Shown here: piece by piece, positions 26,422 to 37,418 of the stretch
Position numbering within the stretch: position 1 is the stretch's first letter
How the letters are laid out: each line of letters begins with the position of its first letter
NCBI RefSeq assembly: GCF_030344915.1
Contig: NZ_CP128233.1
Coordinates: 744,001-808,000, forward strand
Source of the DNA: Neopusillimonas aromaticivorans
Lineage (GTDB): Bacteria; Pseudomonadota; Gammaproteobacteria; Burkholderiales; Burkholderiaceae_B
DNA: 64,000 bases
Direction: 5' to 3'
Notes under the pieces: generated by a model
What the model was told of the DNA's origin: nothing
The model's database searches: none
What the model saw: only the letters and a program-made list of their open reading frames with translations
Position numbers and translations under genes: made by a program

Positions 26422-28140
26422 CCCAACCCGTTACCCTGCAGCAACTTGAATCCTTTTATGGGAAGCCGCCGACATTCTGCGCGGCAACATGGATGCGTCC
26501 GAATTCAAGGACTACATCTTCGGCATGATGTTCCTGAAGCGCCTGTCGGATGCGTTCGACGAGGCTCGGGAAAACGTAGTTCAGTATTATCTGGACAAAG
26601 GCAAGACACCGGAACAGGCCGGTGCACTGGCCGACGACGAAGACGAGTACGACAAAACCTTCTACATTCCCCCAACGGCCCGCTGGGAGGCCCTGAAAGA
26701 CCTGAAGCACGACATCGGTGCCGAACTGAACAAGGCCACCGAAGCCATTGAAGAACACAACCCGTCACTGGAAGGCGTGCTGGTCTCGATTGACTTCAAC
26801 ATCAAGAACAAGCTGTCCGACAAGAAACTGCGCGACCTGCTCAGCCACTTCAGCCGCTACCGCTTGCGTAATGGCGATTTCGAGCGCCCTGACCTGCTGG
26901 GTACGGCCTACGAATACCTGATCAAAATGTTTGCCGACAGCGCCGGCAAGAAAGGCGGCGAATTCTATACGCCATCCGAAGTGGTTCAGTTGCTGGTGGC
27001 CCTGTTGAAACCTACCGCCGGCATGCGGGTGTATGACCCCACCTGTGGTTCAGGCGGCATGCTGATCCAGACCCGCAACTACCTGGCCAGCCACGGTGAG
27101 AACCCGGCCAACCTGTCATTATTTGGTCAGGAAATGAACCTGAATACCTGGGCCATCTGCAAGATGAACATGTTCCTGCATGGCGTGTACAGCGCGGATA
27201 TCCGCAAGGGGACACCCTGCGCGAACCGCAGCATACCCAGCAGGGCGAACTGATGACGTTTGACCGGGTGATTGCCAACCCACCCTTCAGCCTGAAAATG
27301 TGGGGTAAAGAAGAAGCCGACAACGATGCCTTCGGGCGCTTCCCCTATGGCACCCCGCCCAAAGATGCCGGCGACCTGGCCTTTGTGCAACACATGATCG
27401 CCAGCCTGAACAGCGAAGGCATGATGGGCGTGGTGATGCCGCATGGCGTGTTGTTTCGCGGGTCCAGCGAAAAAGAGATTCGCAAAGGCCTGCTGAACGA
27501 CGACCTGCTGGAAGCCGTGATCGGCCTGCCCTCGGCCCTGTTCTATGGCACCGGTATTCCGGCCTGTTTGTTGATCATCAACAAAAACAAACCCGCGGAT
27601 CGCCGGGGCAAGGTGCTGTTCATCAATGGTGAGCTGGAGTACGAGGAAGGCAAGAACCAGAACAAACTGCGGCCGATTGATATTGACAAGATCGTAGCCA
27701 CGTTTGAAGGCTATACCGAGATTAAACGGTATTCCAAAGTGGTGAGCCTGGAGGACATTGCCCAGAATGACTACAACCTGAATATCCGGCGCTATGCCGA
27801 TACCTCACCGCCACCGGAGATTTTTGATGTGCGGGCCATTCTGCATGGCGGTATTCCGGTACGGGAAGTGGAAAGCGAGTATATGCGCGAGGAAATCCTG
27901 GAGGATTTTGATGTATCGACCGTGTTTGTGAAACGGGATGCGGCGTATTACGAGTTCAATCCCGCCATTGAAACGCGGGAACAGATCCGGGACATGGCGG
28001 GTGAGGTGGATGGCAAGATCATTGCCCAACTGGAACGCTGGTGGGACAAATACAAAGTGTCGCTGAATGAACTGGATGAGCAGGTGGCAGAGGCCGAAAA
28101 GGTGATGCGCGGGTACTTGAAGGAGTTGGGGTATGAGTGA
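26418..28140 (+). CDS. hsdM: Type I restriction-modification, DNA methyltransferase subunit
   Basis: N6-adenine methyltransferase subunit of a type I R-M complex. N-terminal HsdM helical domain (WEAADILRGNMDASEFKDYIFGMMFLKRLSD, broken as two phrases here by a T-run slip near 26458), SAM motif DPTCGSGGM, the catalytic NPPFSLKMWG, GVVMPHGVLFRG and a C-terminal coiled region. Two slips, near 26458 (T4 for T5) and near 27210 (G4 for G5), are repaired by one base each. The start is ATG 26418. It overlaps hsdS by eight bases. Without a working HsdS it should lack sequence specificity. Confidence 0.92.
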
Positions 28141-28426
28141 GGTGATTCCGGAGGGCTGGACCCGCAATCCGCTGACAAAGTACTGTGATGTTGTTGGCGG
28201 GGGACTCCTGACAGATCAGTAAAAGAATATTGGGATGGTGATATTCCATGGATTTCACCCACAGAGGTTACGTCAAATACAACAAGATTCGTCTCAAGGA
28301 CGAAGGAAAAAATCACGCAGCTTGGCCTCGAACGAAGCTCAGCAAAGCTGCATCCCTGAGCTTCCCTGATATTTCGTCTTCCATCTGGGTGACATATTAT
28401 TAACGTCACTTGAAGGAAGATGAGCA

Positions 28427-28717
28427 ATGAAGATACCTCGACAGTCATACACCCTGGAGTTCAAGGAATTAGCCGTCAAGCGGGTCAAGGATGGGCAGTC
28501 GTTTTCAGCGGCTGCCAAGGAGCTTGGCATCAATGAGCAGACGTTACGAAACTGGTCGAACGCAGCAGCTCGTGGTGCGTTGACAGGCTCTTCAAGCAAG
28601 CCAGTTTCTGAAGAGCAGATGGAGCTCTCGCGACTACGGGCTGAGAATGTCAGACTCAAGCGTGAGAACGAAATCATAAAAAAGGCAGCGGCGTACTTCG
28701 CGAAAGATGCACTGTGA
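28427..28717 (+). CDS. IS3-family transposase OrfA
   Basis: 96 residues. Helix-turn-helix YTLEFKELAVKRVKDGQSFS followed by AAKELGINEQTLRNWS, then a coiled-coil zipper MELSRLRAENVRLKRENEIIKKAAAYFA. It overlaps the orfB start by four bases, the usual arrangement for programmed -1 frameshifting. Confidence 0.9.
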   Translation: MKIPRQSYTLEFKELAVKRVKDGQSFSAAAKELGINEQTLRNWSNAAARGALTGSSSKPVSEEQMELSRLRAENVRLKRENEIIKKAAAYFAKDAL

Positions 28718-29602
28718 AGTACGCCTGGATTGATCAGCATCGTCAGGAGTACGGTTTGGCACAAATGTGCGGCGTCTTGGCGGTCAGCGTCAGCGGCTAT
28801 CGCTGCTGGAAGCGTGGTGGTACGCCTAGCCGCAAGCGGTTGACGGATGCGCAGATGCTGGCACTGATCAAGGCGATCCATGCCGAGCTCAAGGGCGCCT
28901 ATGGCAGCCCGCGCATGCTGAGGAACTGCGAAACCGGGGTTCTCGGCCAGTAAAGCGCGGGTGGAACGATTGATGCGAGAAAACAATGTGCGAGCACGGC
29001 ACAAGCGCCGCTACAAAGCCACAACGGATTCGAAACACAGTCTGCCGGTGGCGCAAAACTTGTTGGATCGCAACTTTACGCCCAGCGCGCCGAATGAAGT
29101 CTGGACGTCCGACATCACCTACCTGTGGACAGATGAAGGCTGGCTGTACCTGGCCATCGTTCTGGATCTGTTTAACCGGGAAGTGGTTGGCTGGTCTTTG
29201 AAACCACGCATGACTGCTGATATTGTGACCGACGCACTGACCATGGCCTGGTTTCGGCGCCGGCCAGCTGCGGGCTTGATCCATCACTCTGATCGGGGAA
29301 GTCAATACGCGAGCCATGCCTTTCAATCGCTGTTGTCGGAATATGGCATGACTTGTTCGATGAGTCGAAAGGGTAACTGCTGGGACAATGCACCAACGGA
29401 AAGCTGGTTCAACAGTTTCAAACACGAGCGCGTCTTTGGTAAACGGTTCCAGACACGAGACGAGGCCAGAGACATGAGCTTTGAATACATTGAGGTGTTT
29501 TACAACCGGAAAAGGCAGCATTCAACTCTCGGATATTTATCGCCAAGCAATTACCTGCACCGTTGGCTTAGTCAGCAAGCAAAGGAAAAGCTGGTAGCAT
29601 GA
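28714..29602 (+). CDS. IS3-family transposase OrfB (one frame slip)
   Basis: About 295 residues. HTH_21-type N-terminus (YAWIDQHRQEYGLAQMCGVLAVS), then the DDE core: EVWTSDITYLWTDEGWLYLA (first Asp), IHHSDRGSQYAS (second Asp) and WDNAPTESWFNSFKHE (Glu). A slip near 28925 separates the two open frames; otherwise all catalytic residues are present. Confidence 0.88.
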
Positions 29603-29738
29603 ACAACGCCCTTTGGTAGACGAAAAACAGAGGGAACCTCACCCGCTGGATCGTTACTAATGACGAGCCGAGCAAGTATCGGTTATGTAGCCATAAATAC
29701 AATTCCTATGGCAACCAATCAGGGCTTTCAGACACTAA

Positions 29739-30918
29739 GGACGGTCTGAACAATCAGCCAGCCGACCCAAATTCATCACTGCTTGTCGCCTGATTTCAGA
29801 AAATCAGAAAAAACGTCCAAAATCCCGATTTTCCGTCGTGTTTTCGCTCAAAAGAGCCCGTTTCCGGGCCCCTTGGTGCCCTATGGGCGCACCTCTGCCA
29901 TCAAATGTCGTCGCGCCATCCACAGATTGCTCAACGTGAACAGCGTCAGCAACTGCGCGGTGTTTTTCGCCAGCCCCCGATACCGCACCTTCGTATAGCC
30001 GAACTGACGCTTGATCACCCGAAACGGATGCTCCACCTTGGCCCGCAGGCTGGCCTTGGTGTGTTCATAGGCGTCTTGCAAGGATTGCACCGTCTTGCTC
30101 AACTTCTTGCGCAGGCTCGGGCGCAACGCAATATGCCACTGCACATCGCGCCCCTGGTGTTCTTCGCGCTTGCCCACACCTTGATAGCCCGCATCACCCA
30201 AGACCAGTTCTTCCTCCCCGTGCAGCAGCCCATCGACCTGCGTCACATCCGCCACGTTGGCCGCCGTACCCACCACCGAATGCACCAGGCCCGTATGCAG
30301 ATCGACCCCGATGTGCGCCTTCATGCCGAAGAAGTAGTTATTGCCTTTCTTGGTCTGGTGCATCTCGGGGTCCCGCGCGCCCTGGGCGTTCTTCGTCGAG
30401 CTGGGCGCATCGATGATCGTCGCGTCCACAATCGTTCCCCGGCGCACCATCAGCCCATAGTCTTGCAGCAGCAGGTTCACGCCTTCGAACATTTCTTCGG
30501 CAATGTTGTGCTTCTCAAGCAGGTGACGAAAGTTCAGAATCGTCGTCTCGTCCGGCGCACGACCACCGGGCAGCTTGGCGAACTGGCGCATCGAAAAACT
30601 GTCGTACAACGCCTCTTCCATCGCCGGGTCGCTCAGGTTGAACCATTGCTGCATGAAGTGAATCCGCAGCATCGTCTCAATGGGATACGGCTGGCGACCC
30701 ACCTTGCCTTCTTGCGGGTAGTGCTTGGCAATCTCACCGGCCAGGTAATCCCACGGCACCGTGCGATCCATCTCGTTCAAGAACTTCTCACGGCGTGTCT
30801 GCTTGCGCTTACCGGCAAATTCCGCTTCAGAAAAACTCAGTTGGCTCATGATGAACAGACTCGTGAGGGTGTGACAGACGAAGTTTACCGTTGCGCGGGG
30901 GAATTGTTCAGAGCTTCC
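29739..30918 (-). mobile_element. IS5-family element in hsdS (second insertion)
   Basis: 1180 bp with ends GGACGGTCTGAACAAT and (complement) GGAAGCTCTGAACAAT; target duplication CTAA at 29735-29738 and 30919-30922, as usual for IS5. It reads against hsdS. It is a different IS from the IS5-type pair at 21 and 40 kb. Confidence 0.92.
29881..30849 (-). CDS. IS5-family transposase
   Basis: 322 residues, uninterrupted. DUF772 N-terminal domain (TVPWDYLAGEIAKHYP, PIETMLRIHFMQQWFNLSD), then the DDE_Tnp_1 core: GTIVDATIIDAPSS (first Asp), LVLGDAGYQGVGKREEH (second Asp) and KASLRAKVEHPFRVIKRQFG (Glu). Full family length with all catalytic residues, so probably active. Confidence 0.93.
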   Translation of the reverse strand: MSQLSFSEAEFAGKRKQTRREKFLNEMDRTVPWDYLAGEIAKHYPQEGKVGRQPYPIETMLRIHFMQQWFNLSDPAMEEALYDSFSMRQFAKLPGGRAPDETTILNFRHLLEKHNIAEEMFEGVNLLLQDYGLMVRRGTIVDATIIDAPSSTKNAQGARDPEMHQTKKGNNYFFGMKAHIGVDLHTGLVHSVVGTAANVADVTQVDGLLHGEEELVLGDAGYQGVGKREEHQGRDVQWHIALRPSLRKKLSKTVQSLQDAYEHTKASLRAKVEHPFRVIKRQFGYTKVRYRGLAKNTAQLLTLFTLSNLWMARRHLMAEVRP

Positions 30919-31890
30919 CTAAGGTGCAAGCGAGGAACACTTGCCGAGTACCTCTATTACTACATAGACTCTATTCGACCAGAGCTTGAAAGAATATCAG
31001 CAGGTAGCACCTTTTCTGAAATTCCATCTTCCAGCGTAAAAAAACTTGAGATAACACTACCCCCTCTCCCCGAACAACAAAAAATCGCTACCATCCTGTC
31101 ATCCGTCGATGACGTGATCGAAAAAACGCGTGCCCAAATCGATAAGCTCAAAGACCTGAAAACCGGCATGATGCAGGAGTTGCTGACACAAGGGATTGGG
31201 CATACAGAGTTCAAGGATTCGCCGGTGGGGAGGATTCCGGCAAGTTGGTATGTTGCAAAAATTGACGATTTGGTTTCAAAGGTCGGAAGTGGCATCACTC
31301 CCAAAGGGGTAGCGATACTTACCTCGAATCAGGAATACCTTTGATCCGGAGTCAGAATGTTCATTCAGATGGTTTGAGACTGGAAGACGTTTCATTTATC
31401 AGCCTGGCACAACATAACAAAATGCGTAACAGCCAACTTAAAGGGAATGATGTCCTGCTGAACATTACAGGTGCCTCAATAGGGCGTTGCTATTACTTAC
31501 CAAGCGATTTTGGCGAAGCTAACGTAAACCAACATGTTTGTATCATTCGCCCTAAGAAAAATTTATGCAACCACATATACCTTGCCCTTTTTCTGAACGC
31601 TCAAGAGGGCCAAAGACAAATAATGTCCCTTCAGGCTGGCGGCAATCGTGAAGGGTTAAATTTTCAGCAGGTTCTATCAATTGCTCTGGCACTCCCTCCT
31701 GTAGCAGAACAAATTGAGATAGCAAAAACAGTTTCCAGCATAGAGTCAAACATCCGGTCTTTAAACAGAAAATTTTCAGATTTGGCAGATCTCAAAAAAG
31801 CCCTGATGCAAGACCTCCTCACCGGCAAGGTCCGCGTAAAACCCGATCCCACGGAGGTCGCTGCGGCCTGATTCTCAGTCGCCCATTGCC

Positions 31891-34800
31891 ATGTTCCAGG
31901 ACGAAATCCACAAAGTCGAACAGCCCGCCCTTGACCTGCTTCAACGCCTGGGGTGGCAGTACATTCCGGGCGCCCTGCTCGCTCCGGCGGCCGACACGAA
32001 CCCCGCCCAAATAGCAGCGCGCAGCTACTTTCGCGACGTGGTGCTGGTCAAGCGTCTGGAACAGTCCATCAAGCGCCTGAACCCCTGGATCAACGACGAA
32101 AACTTGCGCAAAGTCGTGCGTGACATCACCCACCCTGTTCACGCCGGGCTGATGGAATACAACCACGCGCTGTGGCAGATGCTGGTGAACTATGTCTCGG
32201 TGGAACAGGATCTGGGCAAGGGTCGCAAGGGGCAGACGGTCAAGATCATTGACTTCGACACCCCGGGCAACAACGATTTTCTGTGTACCAACCAGTTCAA
32301 GATCGAAGGTCCGATCCAGAAGATCATTCCCGACATTGTGTGTTTTGTGAATGGCCTGCCGCTGGCGGTGATCGAGTGCAAATCGCCCTACACGGCCGAT
32401 GCCATCGCCCAGGGCATTGAGCAGCTGCGCCGCTATGCCAACCTGCGTGACCCGTCGTGCGAAGAAGGTGCCCAGAAACTGTTCTGGTACAACCAGTTGA
32501 TGGTGTCCACCTGCCGCGATCAGGCGCGGGTGGGGACCATCAGTTCAGGCACCGCCCACTATGCCGACTGGAAAGATGCCTGGCCGCTGACGGACCGCCA
32601 GATTCTGGATCTGCGCAACCAGCCCCTGGCTGAACAAGCCGCCACAGTGTTACACACCGACGATGTACCGTCACCAGACTACCTTCATGCGGCGATGCGC
32701 ATGGCCCAGGGCCACAGCGATGCCCCCGACACCCTGACCGCGCAGGAACGTTTGCTGGCCGGGTTGTTCCACTGCAACCACTTTCTGGACATCATCCAGA
32801 ACTTTCTGATCTATGAACCCATCGACGGGCGCCTGATCAAGAAAGTAGCCCGCTACCAGCAGTACCGCGCCGTGAACAAGGTGATTGAACGGCTCAAGAC
32901 CGGCACCACCCGCAAGGAAAAATCCGGTGTGGTGTGGCACACCCAGGGCTCGGGTAAAAGTCTGACCATGGTAATGCTGGCCGTGAAAATGCGCCGCGAT
33001 CCGGAGTTACAGCAGTACAAACTGGTGTTTGTGACTGACCGCACCCAGCTCGACAGCCAACTGTCCACCACCTTTCGCAATGCCCAGAACGAAACCGTCT
33101 ATAACGCGGGCTCGGTGGCTGAACTGAAAGCCTTGCTGCAAAAAGATGCGTCCGACATCGTGACGGCCATGGTGCAGAAGTTTCAGGAGGCCGAGCAGGA
33201 AGGTGACTTCACCAACCTGAACACCAGCGACAAGATCATTGTGCTGGCCGATGAAGCGCACCGCACGCAGTTTGGCGGGTTGGCCATGACCATCAATGCC
33301 GCCCTGCCCAATGCCCCCAAGATCGGTTTCACTGGCACGCCGCTGCTGAAAACCCAGAAAATGGACCAGGCCTTTGGCGGCTACATTGACCAGTACAAAA
33401 TCAATGAAGCGGTAGACGATGGTGCTACGGTGCGCATCATCTACGAAGGCCGGCAGGTGAAAACCGATGTCGTGGGTGATTCGCTTGACGCCCTGTTCGA
33501 TGAATACTTCAAGGACTACAGCGACGAGGACAAGCGGGCGATCAAGAAAAATATGGGGTAGAACGGGCCGTGCGCGAGGCCCCGGCCCGGATTCGCTGGG
33601 TGTGCATTGATCTGCTGAAACACTACCGCGAACATATTCAGCCCAACGGTTTCAAGGGCATGATCGTGGTGGGCAGCCGCCATGCCGCCACCGTGTTCAA
33701 AACCACACTGGATGAACTGGGTGCCCCGCCCTGTGAAGTAATCATTTCCGGCAGCCACAACGGCCCGGCCTACCTGGCACCCTACACCGACCCTACCCGC
33801 CAGAAAAACATCATCAAGAATTTCACCAAGCCGCTGGATGAAGATCCCACGGCCTTGCTGATTGTGAAGGACATGCTGCTGACCGGTTTTGATGCGCCGA
33901 TTGCCCAGGTCATGTACATTGACCGCAGCCTGAAAGACCACACCCTGATGCAAGCCATTGCACGGGTGAACCGCACCTACAAAGGCAAACAGGCCGGCTT
34001 CATTGTGGATTACTACGGCTTGTCAGACCACCTGACCCAGGCGCTGGAACTGTTCAGCAGTGACGATGTGGAAGGCAGTTATGTAACGCTGCGCGATGAA
34101 CTGCCCAAGCTCAAAGCCGCCCATACCCGCGTGGCGGCTGTGTTCAAAACCGTAAAGGGCCAGGACATTGATGATTATGTGCTGCACCTGAAGGATGAAG
34201 AAACCCGCCAGCAGTTTGACCTGGCCTTCAAACGCTTTGCCAAACAGATGGATGTGGTGCTGCCCGATGCCGCTGCCCAGCCCTTTTTGGCCGACCTGAA
34301 ACTGTGGGGTAAAGTGCAGCATGCCGCCCGCAACCGCTACCACGACTCTGGCCTGAACCTGCACGATGCGGGGGCCAAGGTGCGCAAGCTGGTCGATGAA
34401 CATATCATCAGCACCGGCGTGGACCCGAAGATTCCGCCGGTAGACCTGATGGACGCCAATTTCAAGACGGCGGTGGAACAGATCAAATCCCCGGAATCAC
34501 GAGCCTCGGAAATTGAAAGCGCCATCAAGCACCACATTACGGTCAACCTGGACGAAGACCCGGAATACTACAAATCCCTGAGTCTGCGGCTGCGTGACAT
34601 CATTGAAAAGACCAATGGCAAGTGGGAGCAGCAACTGGAATTGCTGCTGCACATGGTGGGCACCATTGAGTCCGACCACAAGAAAGCCGCCGACGACCTG
34701 GGCCTGAACCCAACCGAATACGCCTTCTACAATATCCTGATGGCGGAAGTGACTCAGCTGACGGGGGATGAAACCGTCAGTGATACCATTCACGACGAAA

Positions 34801-35003
34801 TCAAGACCACGACGCAGGCGCTGGTGGCTGTATTCGAGGAAGCCACACAGATCGTGGATTTTTTCAGCAAACCCGATGAAATCAAACGCCTGAAGAAAGA
34901 GATCAAGCGTGCCGTACTGGACTGTTCGTTTAACGACAAGGAGCTGGTCACAGTGCTGCAAGACCGCTTCATGGAACTGGCCAGAACGAAGTTTGGACAA
35001 TAA
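31891..35003 (+). CDS. hsdR: Type I R-M restriction/translocase subunit
   Basis: ATP-dependent translocase and nuclease of about 1036 residues after repair. N-terminal PD-(D/E)xK nuclease with D148 and E162-x-K164 (IIPDIVCFVNGLPLAVIECK), Walker A HTQGSGKSLTM near residue 350, DEAHRTQFGG near 454, FTGTP, then helicase motifs LLTGFDAP and QAIARVNRTYKGK, and a helical C-terminus. One slip at about 33550 (A5 for A6) separates the two open frames. The last 34 bp before the stop are duplicated at 36553-36586. With HsdS broken, restriction is expected to be off. Confidence 0.92.
34968..35001 (+). repeat. 34-bp direct repeat, copy 1 (hsdR 3' end)
   Basis: Perfect match to 36553-36586, with imperfect extension of about 15 bp leftwards (GTGCTGCAAGACCGC vs GTGCAGCAAGATCGA). 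It brackets the second AlbA-type gene. Confidence 0.95.
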
Positions 35004-35037
35004 GCGCCACAATTAAAGAACCTGACGGGCACGACGC

Positions 35038-36535
35038 ATGACTTCATTGATCGAACAACTGCTCAGCACAGAGGAAGGGAAAACGCTGGAGTTTAAGCGT
35101 GACCTGTCATCCCCTCGAAACATCCTCAAGACGCTGGTGGCTTTTGCCAATAGCGCGGGGGCCAACTCTTGATCGGGATAGATGATGATCGCCAAGTGGT
35201 TGGGGTGGAACGACCGCTGGACGACGAGGAACGCCTATGCAATCTGATCGCAGACTCAATCAGCCCACACCTGGTACCTAATCTGGAGATCGTGACCCAT
35301 CAAGGCAAAAGCATTCTGATGGTTGAAACCTTCCCCAGCAATTCGCGGCCTCATTATCTTAAGAATGAGGGGCAGGACAAAGGCGTTTACGTCCGTCTGG
35401 GATCAAGCAATCGCCCGGCGGGTGCAGAGCTCATCGCAGAATTGAGGCGCTCTACGACTGGCGTGACTTTCGACGAACAACCCATGCCTACCTTGAGCAT
35501 CACTGACCTGAACATGGATGACGCGCAACGCCTGTTCGGACCGGATCACCCCTTACCGAAGAAGCGTTGCTGACCTTACGGCTGCTGGTGCCTGAACAAG
35601 GTCGCCTGGTTCCAACCAAAGGCGCTATCTTGCTCTTTGGCAAAAACCGCTTGCAACACTTCCCCGATGCCTGGGTGCAGTGTGGACGATTCACAGGAAC
35701 AGACAAAGCGCGTATTTTTGATCACATTGAGATTCATTCCCACCTTCCTGGCTGTGTCGAAGAGATTATGAATTTCCTGAAAAAACATGCCATGCGAGGT
35801 GCGGATTTTTCTGAGATTCGACGCAAAGATGTCTGGAGCATCCCCTTACCGTTGTTGCGGGAAGCCATCATCAATGCCCTGGTACATGCCGACTACTCCC
35901 ATCAAGGTGCTCCGGTACGTGTAGCTTTCTTCGACAACCGGATTGAAGTGGAAAGCCCTGGCATCCTTGTGCCCGGCATGACTGTCGAAGCTATGAAGCG
36001 CGGAGTTTCAAATCTGCGTAACCGGGTCATCGCACGGGTTTTTCGTGAGCTGAAGCTGATCGAACAATGGGGTAGCGGTGTCAGCCGCATTTTTCGGGAA
36101 GCCAGGGAACATGGATTACCTGAACCTACAATTGAAGAAATTGGCATGCACCTGCGGTTGACCGTGTATCTGAAGAGCCAGGCTGCAACCGAAACAGGCG
36201 CTGCAATGTTGACTTCAGACCAGAGTCACTCAAGCAGCACACAACAAGACCCGGTATCAAGGCTAGAGTCAAGGCTAGAGTCGAGGCTAGAGTCAGCACT
36301 TGCGGCTAGAGTCGTTTTACTTCTGGACAACAAAGCAGCTGGCAAAGCGGAACTTGCCAGTTTGATGGGTCAAAAGGCCGTTTCGGGCGCCCTGCATCGT
36401 CAGATCAGATTGCTGCTGGACCGCCATCTTATTGAGATGACCTTACCCGACAAGCCCAATAGTCGATTTCAACAGTATCGCCTGACAAAAGAAGGCGTTA
36501 CTGTCGTCACTGAAACCAAGAAAGCGTTGGGGTAA
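35038..36535 (+). CDS. AlbA/Schlafen-type ATPase-like protein inserted after hsdR
   Basis: About 500 residues once two slips (G run near 35158, missing A near 35555) are repaired. AlbA_2 domain (GKTLEFKRDLSSPRNILKT, LVAFANSAGG, LIGIDDDRQVVGVERP), GHKL-like domain (LREAIINALVHADYSHQGAP, FFDNRIEVESPGILVPGMT, LIEQWGSGVSRIFREA), then a linker with SRLESRLESRLES encoded by 12-bp tandem repeats and a winged-helix tail. It is only distantly similar to the AlbA-type protein at 25 kb. Its bracketing by duplicated hsdR sequence shows that it was inserted as a unit. Confidence 0.82.
36259..36294 (+). repeat. Three 12-bp tandem repeats (RAGGCTAGAGTC)
   Basis: AAGGCTAGAGTC, AAGGCTAGAGTC and GAGGCTAGAGTC in a row encode repeated RLES units in the linker of the AlbA-type protein. 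Unit gain or loss keeps frame, so linker length could vary. Confidence 0.9.
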
Positions 36536-36552
36536 GCGTGCAGCAAGATCGA

Positions 36553-36586
36553 TTCATGGAACTGGCCAGAACGAAGTTTGGACAAT
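36553..36586 (+). repeat. 34-bp direct repeat, copy 2 (hsdR tail before the metallopeptidase)
   Basis: Copy of 34968-35001. In this copy the hsdR frame would end in TGA overlapping the ATG of the next gene, which is probably the ancestral hsdR-metallopeptidase junction. Confidence 0.95.
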
Positions 36587-37307
36587 GATGGTCGCCACCG
36601 ACGAACACACCGAGTACCGGGACGGCAACGGTTTCATTGCCGAAATCATCCGCACTGACCGACGTAAAACCGCTGATTTGCGGGTGGAGGACGGTGCGGT
36701 GTCGATTATCGTGCCTCGACATGTCTCGCTTGAGAAAATCGACCAGATTCTGGCCTGCAAACGCCCCTGGATCAAGGAAAAACTCGCCCTGCATCGCGAA
36801 GCTGCGCCCGCCAATGGCAAAGTGTTTGTCTCGGGAGAGGCCTTCCCCTACCTGGGTCGTAATTACCGGTTGAAGGTCGAACAAGGCCCATTTGCGCCGG
36901 TGCGCCTGGTGCAGGGCCGCCTGGTGGTTCAAGTGCCCCAGGGCAGTGAACAACCGCACATGGTTCGCAACGCCCTGGTGCGCTGGTACAAGCGGCAGGC
37001 TGAACAAAAACTGGCTGAAAAAGTGGCCCGTTATGCCCCGATTGTGGGGGTGAAACCCCATGGCGTTGGCATCAAAACCTTCAGGTCACGCTGGGGTAGC
37101 TGCACGGTTCACGGAAAGCTGGAATTCAACTGGCAGATCATGATGGCCCCGAACCGCATGGTGGATTACGTGGTGATCCATGAACTGTGCCATTTGATCC
37201 GGCATGACCATTCACCTGAATTCTGGAAGGAGGTGGCACGGGTGATGCCGGAGTACGGGGAATGCCGGATGTGGTTGAAGATGAATGGGGAAAGGTTGAG
37301 GGTTTAA
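36585..37307 (+). CDS. YgjP-like (DUF45, M48-type) metallopeptidase
   Basis: 240 residues. N-terminal DUF45 fold (RKTADLRVEDGAVSIIVPRHVS), FRSRWGSCTVHGKLEFNW, then the zinc motif HELCH (residues 199-203) with HDHSPEFWKEV. Genes of this family often lie at the end of type I R-M operons; their substrate is unknown. The start ATG overlaps the duplicated hsdR stop, consistent with former co-translation with hsdR. Confidence 0.85.
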   Translation: MMVATDEHTEYRDGNGFIAEIIRTDRRKTADLRVEDGAVSIIVPRHVSLEKIDQILACKRPWIKEKLALHREAAPANGKVFVSGEAFPYLGRNYRLKVEQGPFAPVRLVQGRLVVQVPQGSEQPHMVRNALVRWYKRQAEQKLAEKVARYAPIVGVKPHGVGIKTFRSRWGSCTVHGKLEFNWQIMMAPNRMVDYVVIHELCHLIRHDHSPEFWKEVARVMPEYGECRMWLKMNGERLRV

Positions 37308-37418
37308 TAGGTTACGGGCAGGCAACGGCTTCGGATATCTAGATTGTGAGTGACTGCTTTCGGCCAGGAGCGGTCATCGACACAGCCCCGTGTCGCGAGC
37401 GGCAGAGCTTCAAACGAA

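Larger units (their letters stand above)
28357..29641 (+). mobile_element. IS3-family element in hsdS (first insertion)
   Basis: 1285 bp. Ends TGAGCTTCCCTGATATTTCG and (complement) TGAGGTTCCCTCTGTTTTTCG; target duplication CCC at 28354-28356 and 29642-29644. Carries orfA and orfB and differs from the IS3 at 18246. Confidence 0.9.
28133..31871 (+). pseudogene. hsdS: Type I R-M specificity subunit, split by two IS elements
   Basis: Three pieces: 28133-28356 (MSEVIPEGWTRNPLTKYCDVVGGG, first target-recognition domain start), 29642-29738 (PAGSLLMTSRASIGYVAINT, GFQTL) and 30919-31871 (central conserved region PPLPEQQKIATILSSVDD, second recognition domain, and PPVAEQIEIAKTVSSIE with the final helix). 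Removing both ISs with one copy of each target duplication joins the pieces in one frame. There are also slips near 28200 (one A missing) and 31310-31345. The protein cannot be made as it stands, which should silence both specific methylation and restriction. Confidence 0.9.

Noticed and set aside
29905..31344. A 479-residue open frame on the plus strand
   Set aside because: Its first part is antisense to the IS5-type transposase; only the end (from about 30919) is real and belongs to hsdS.
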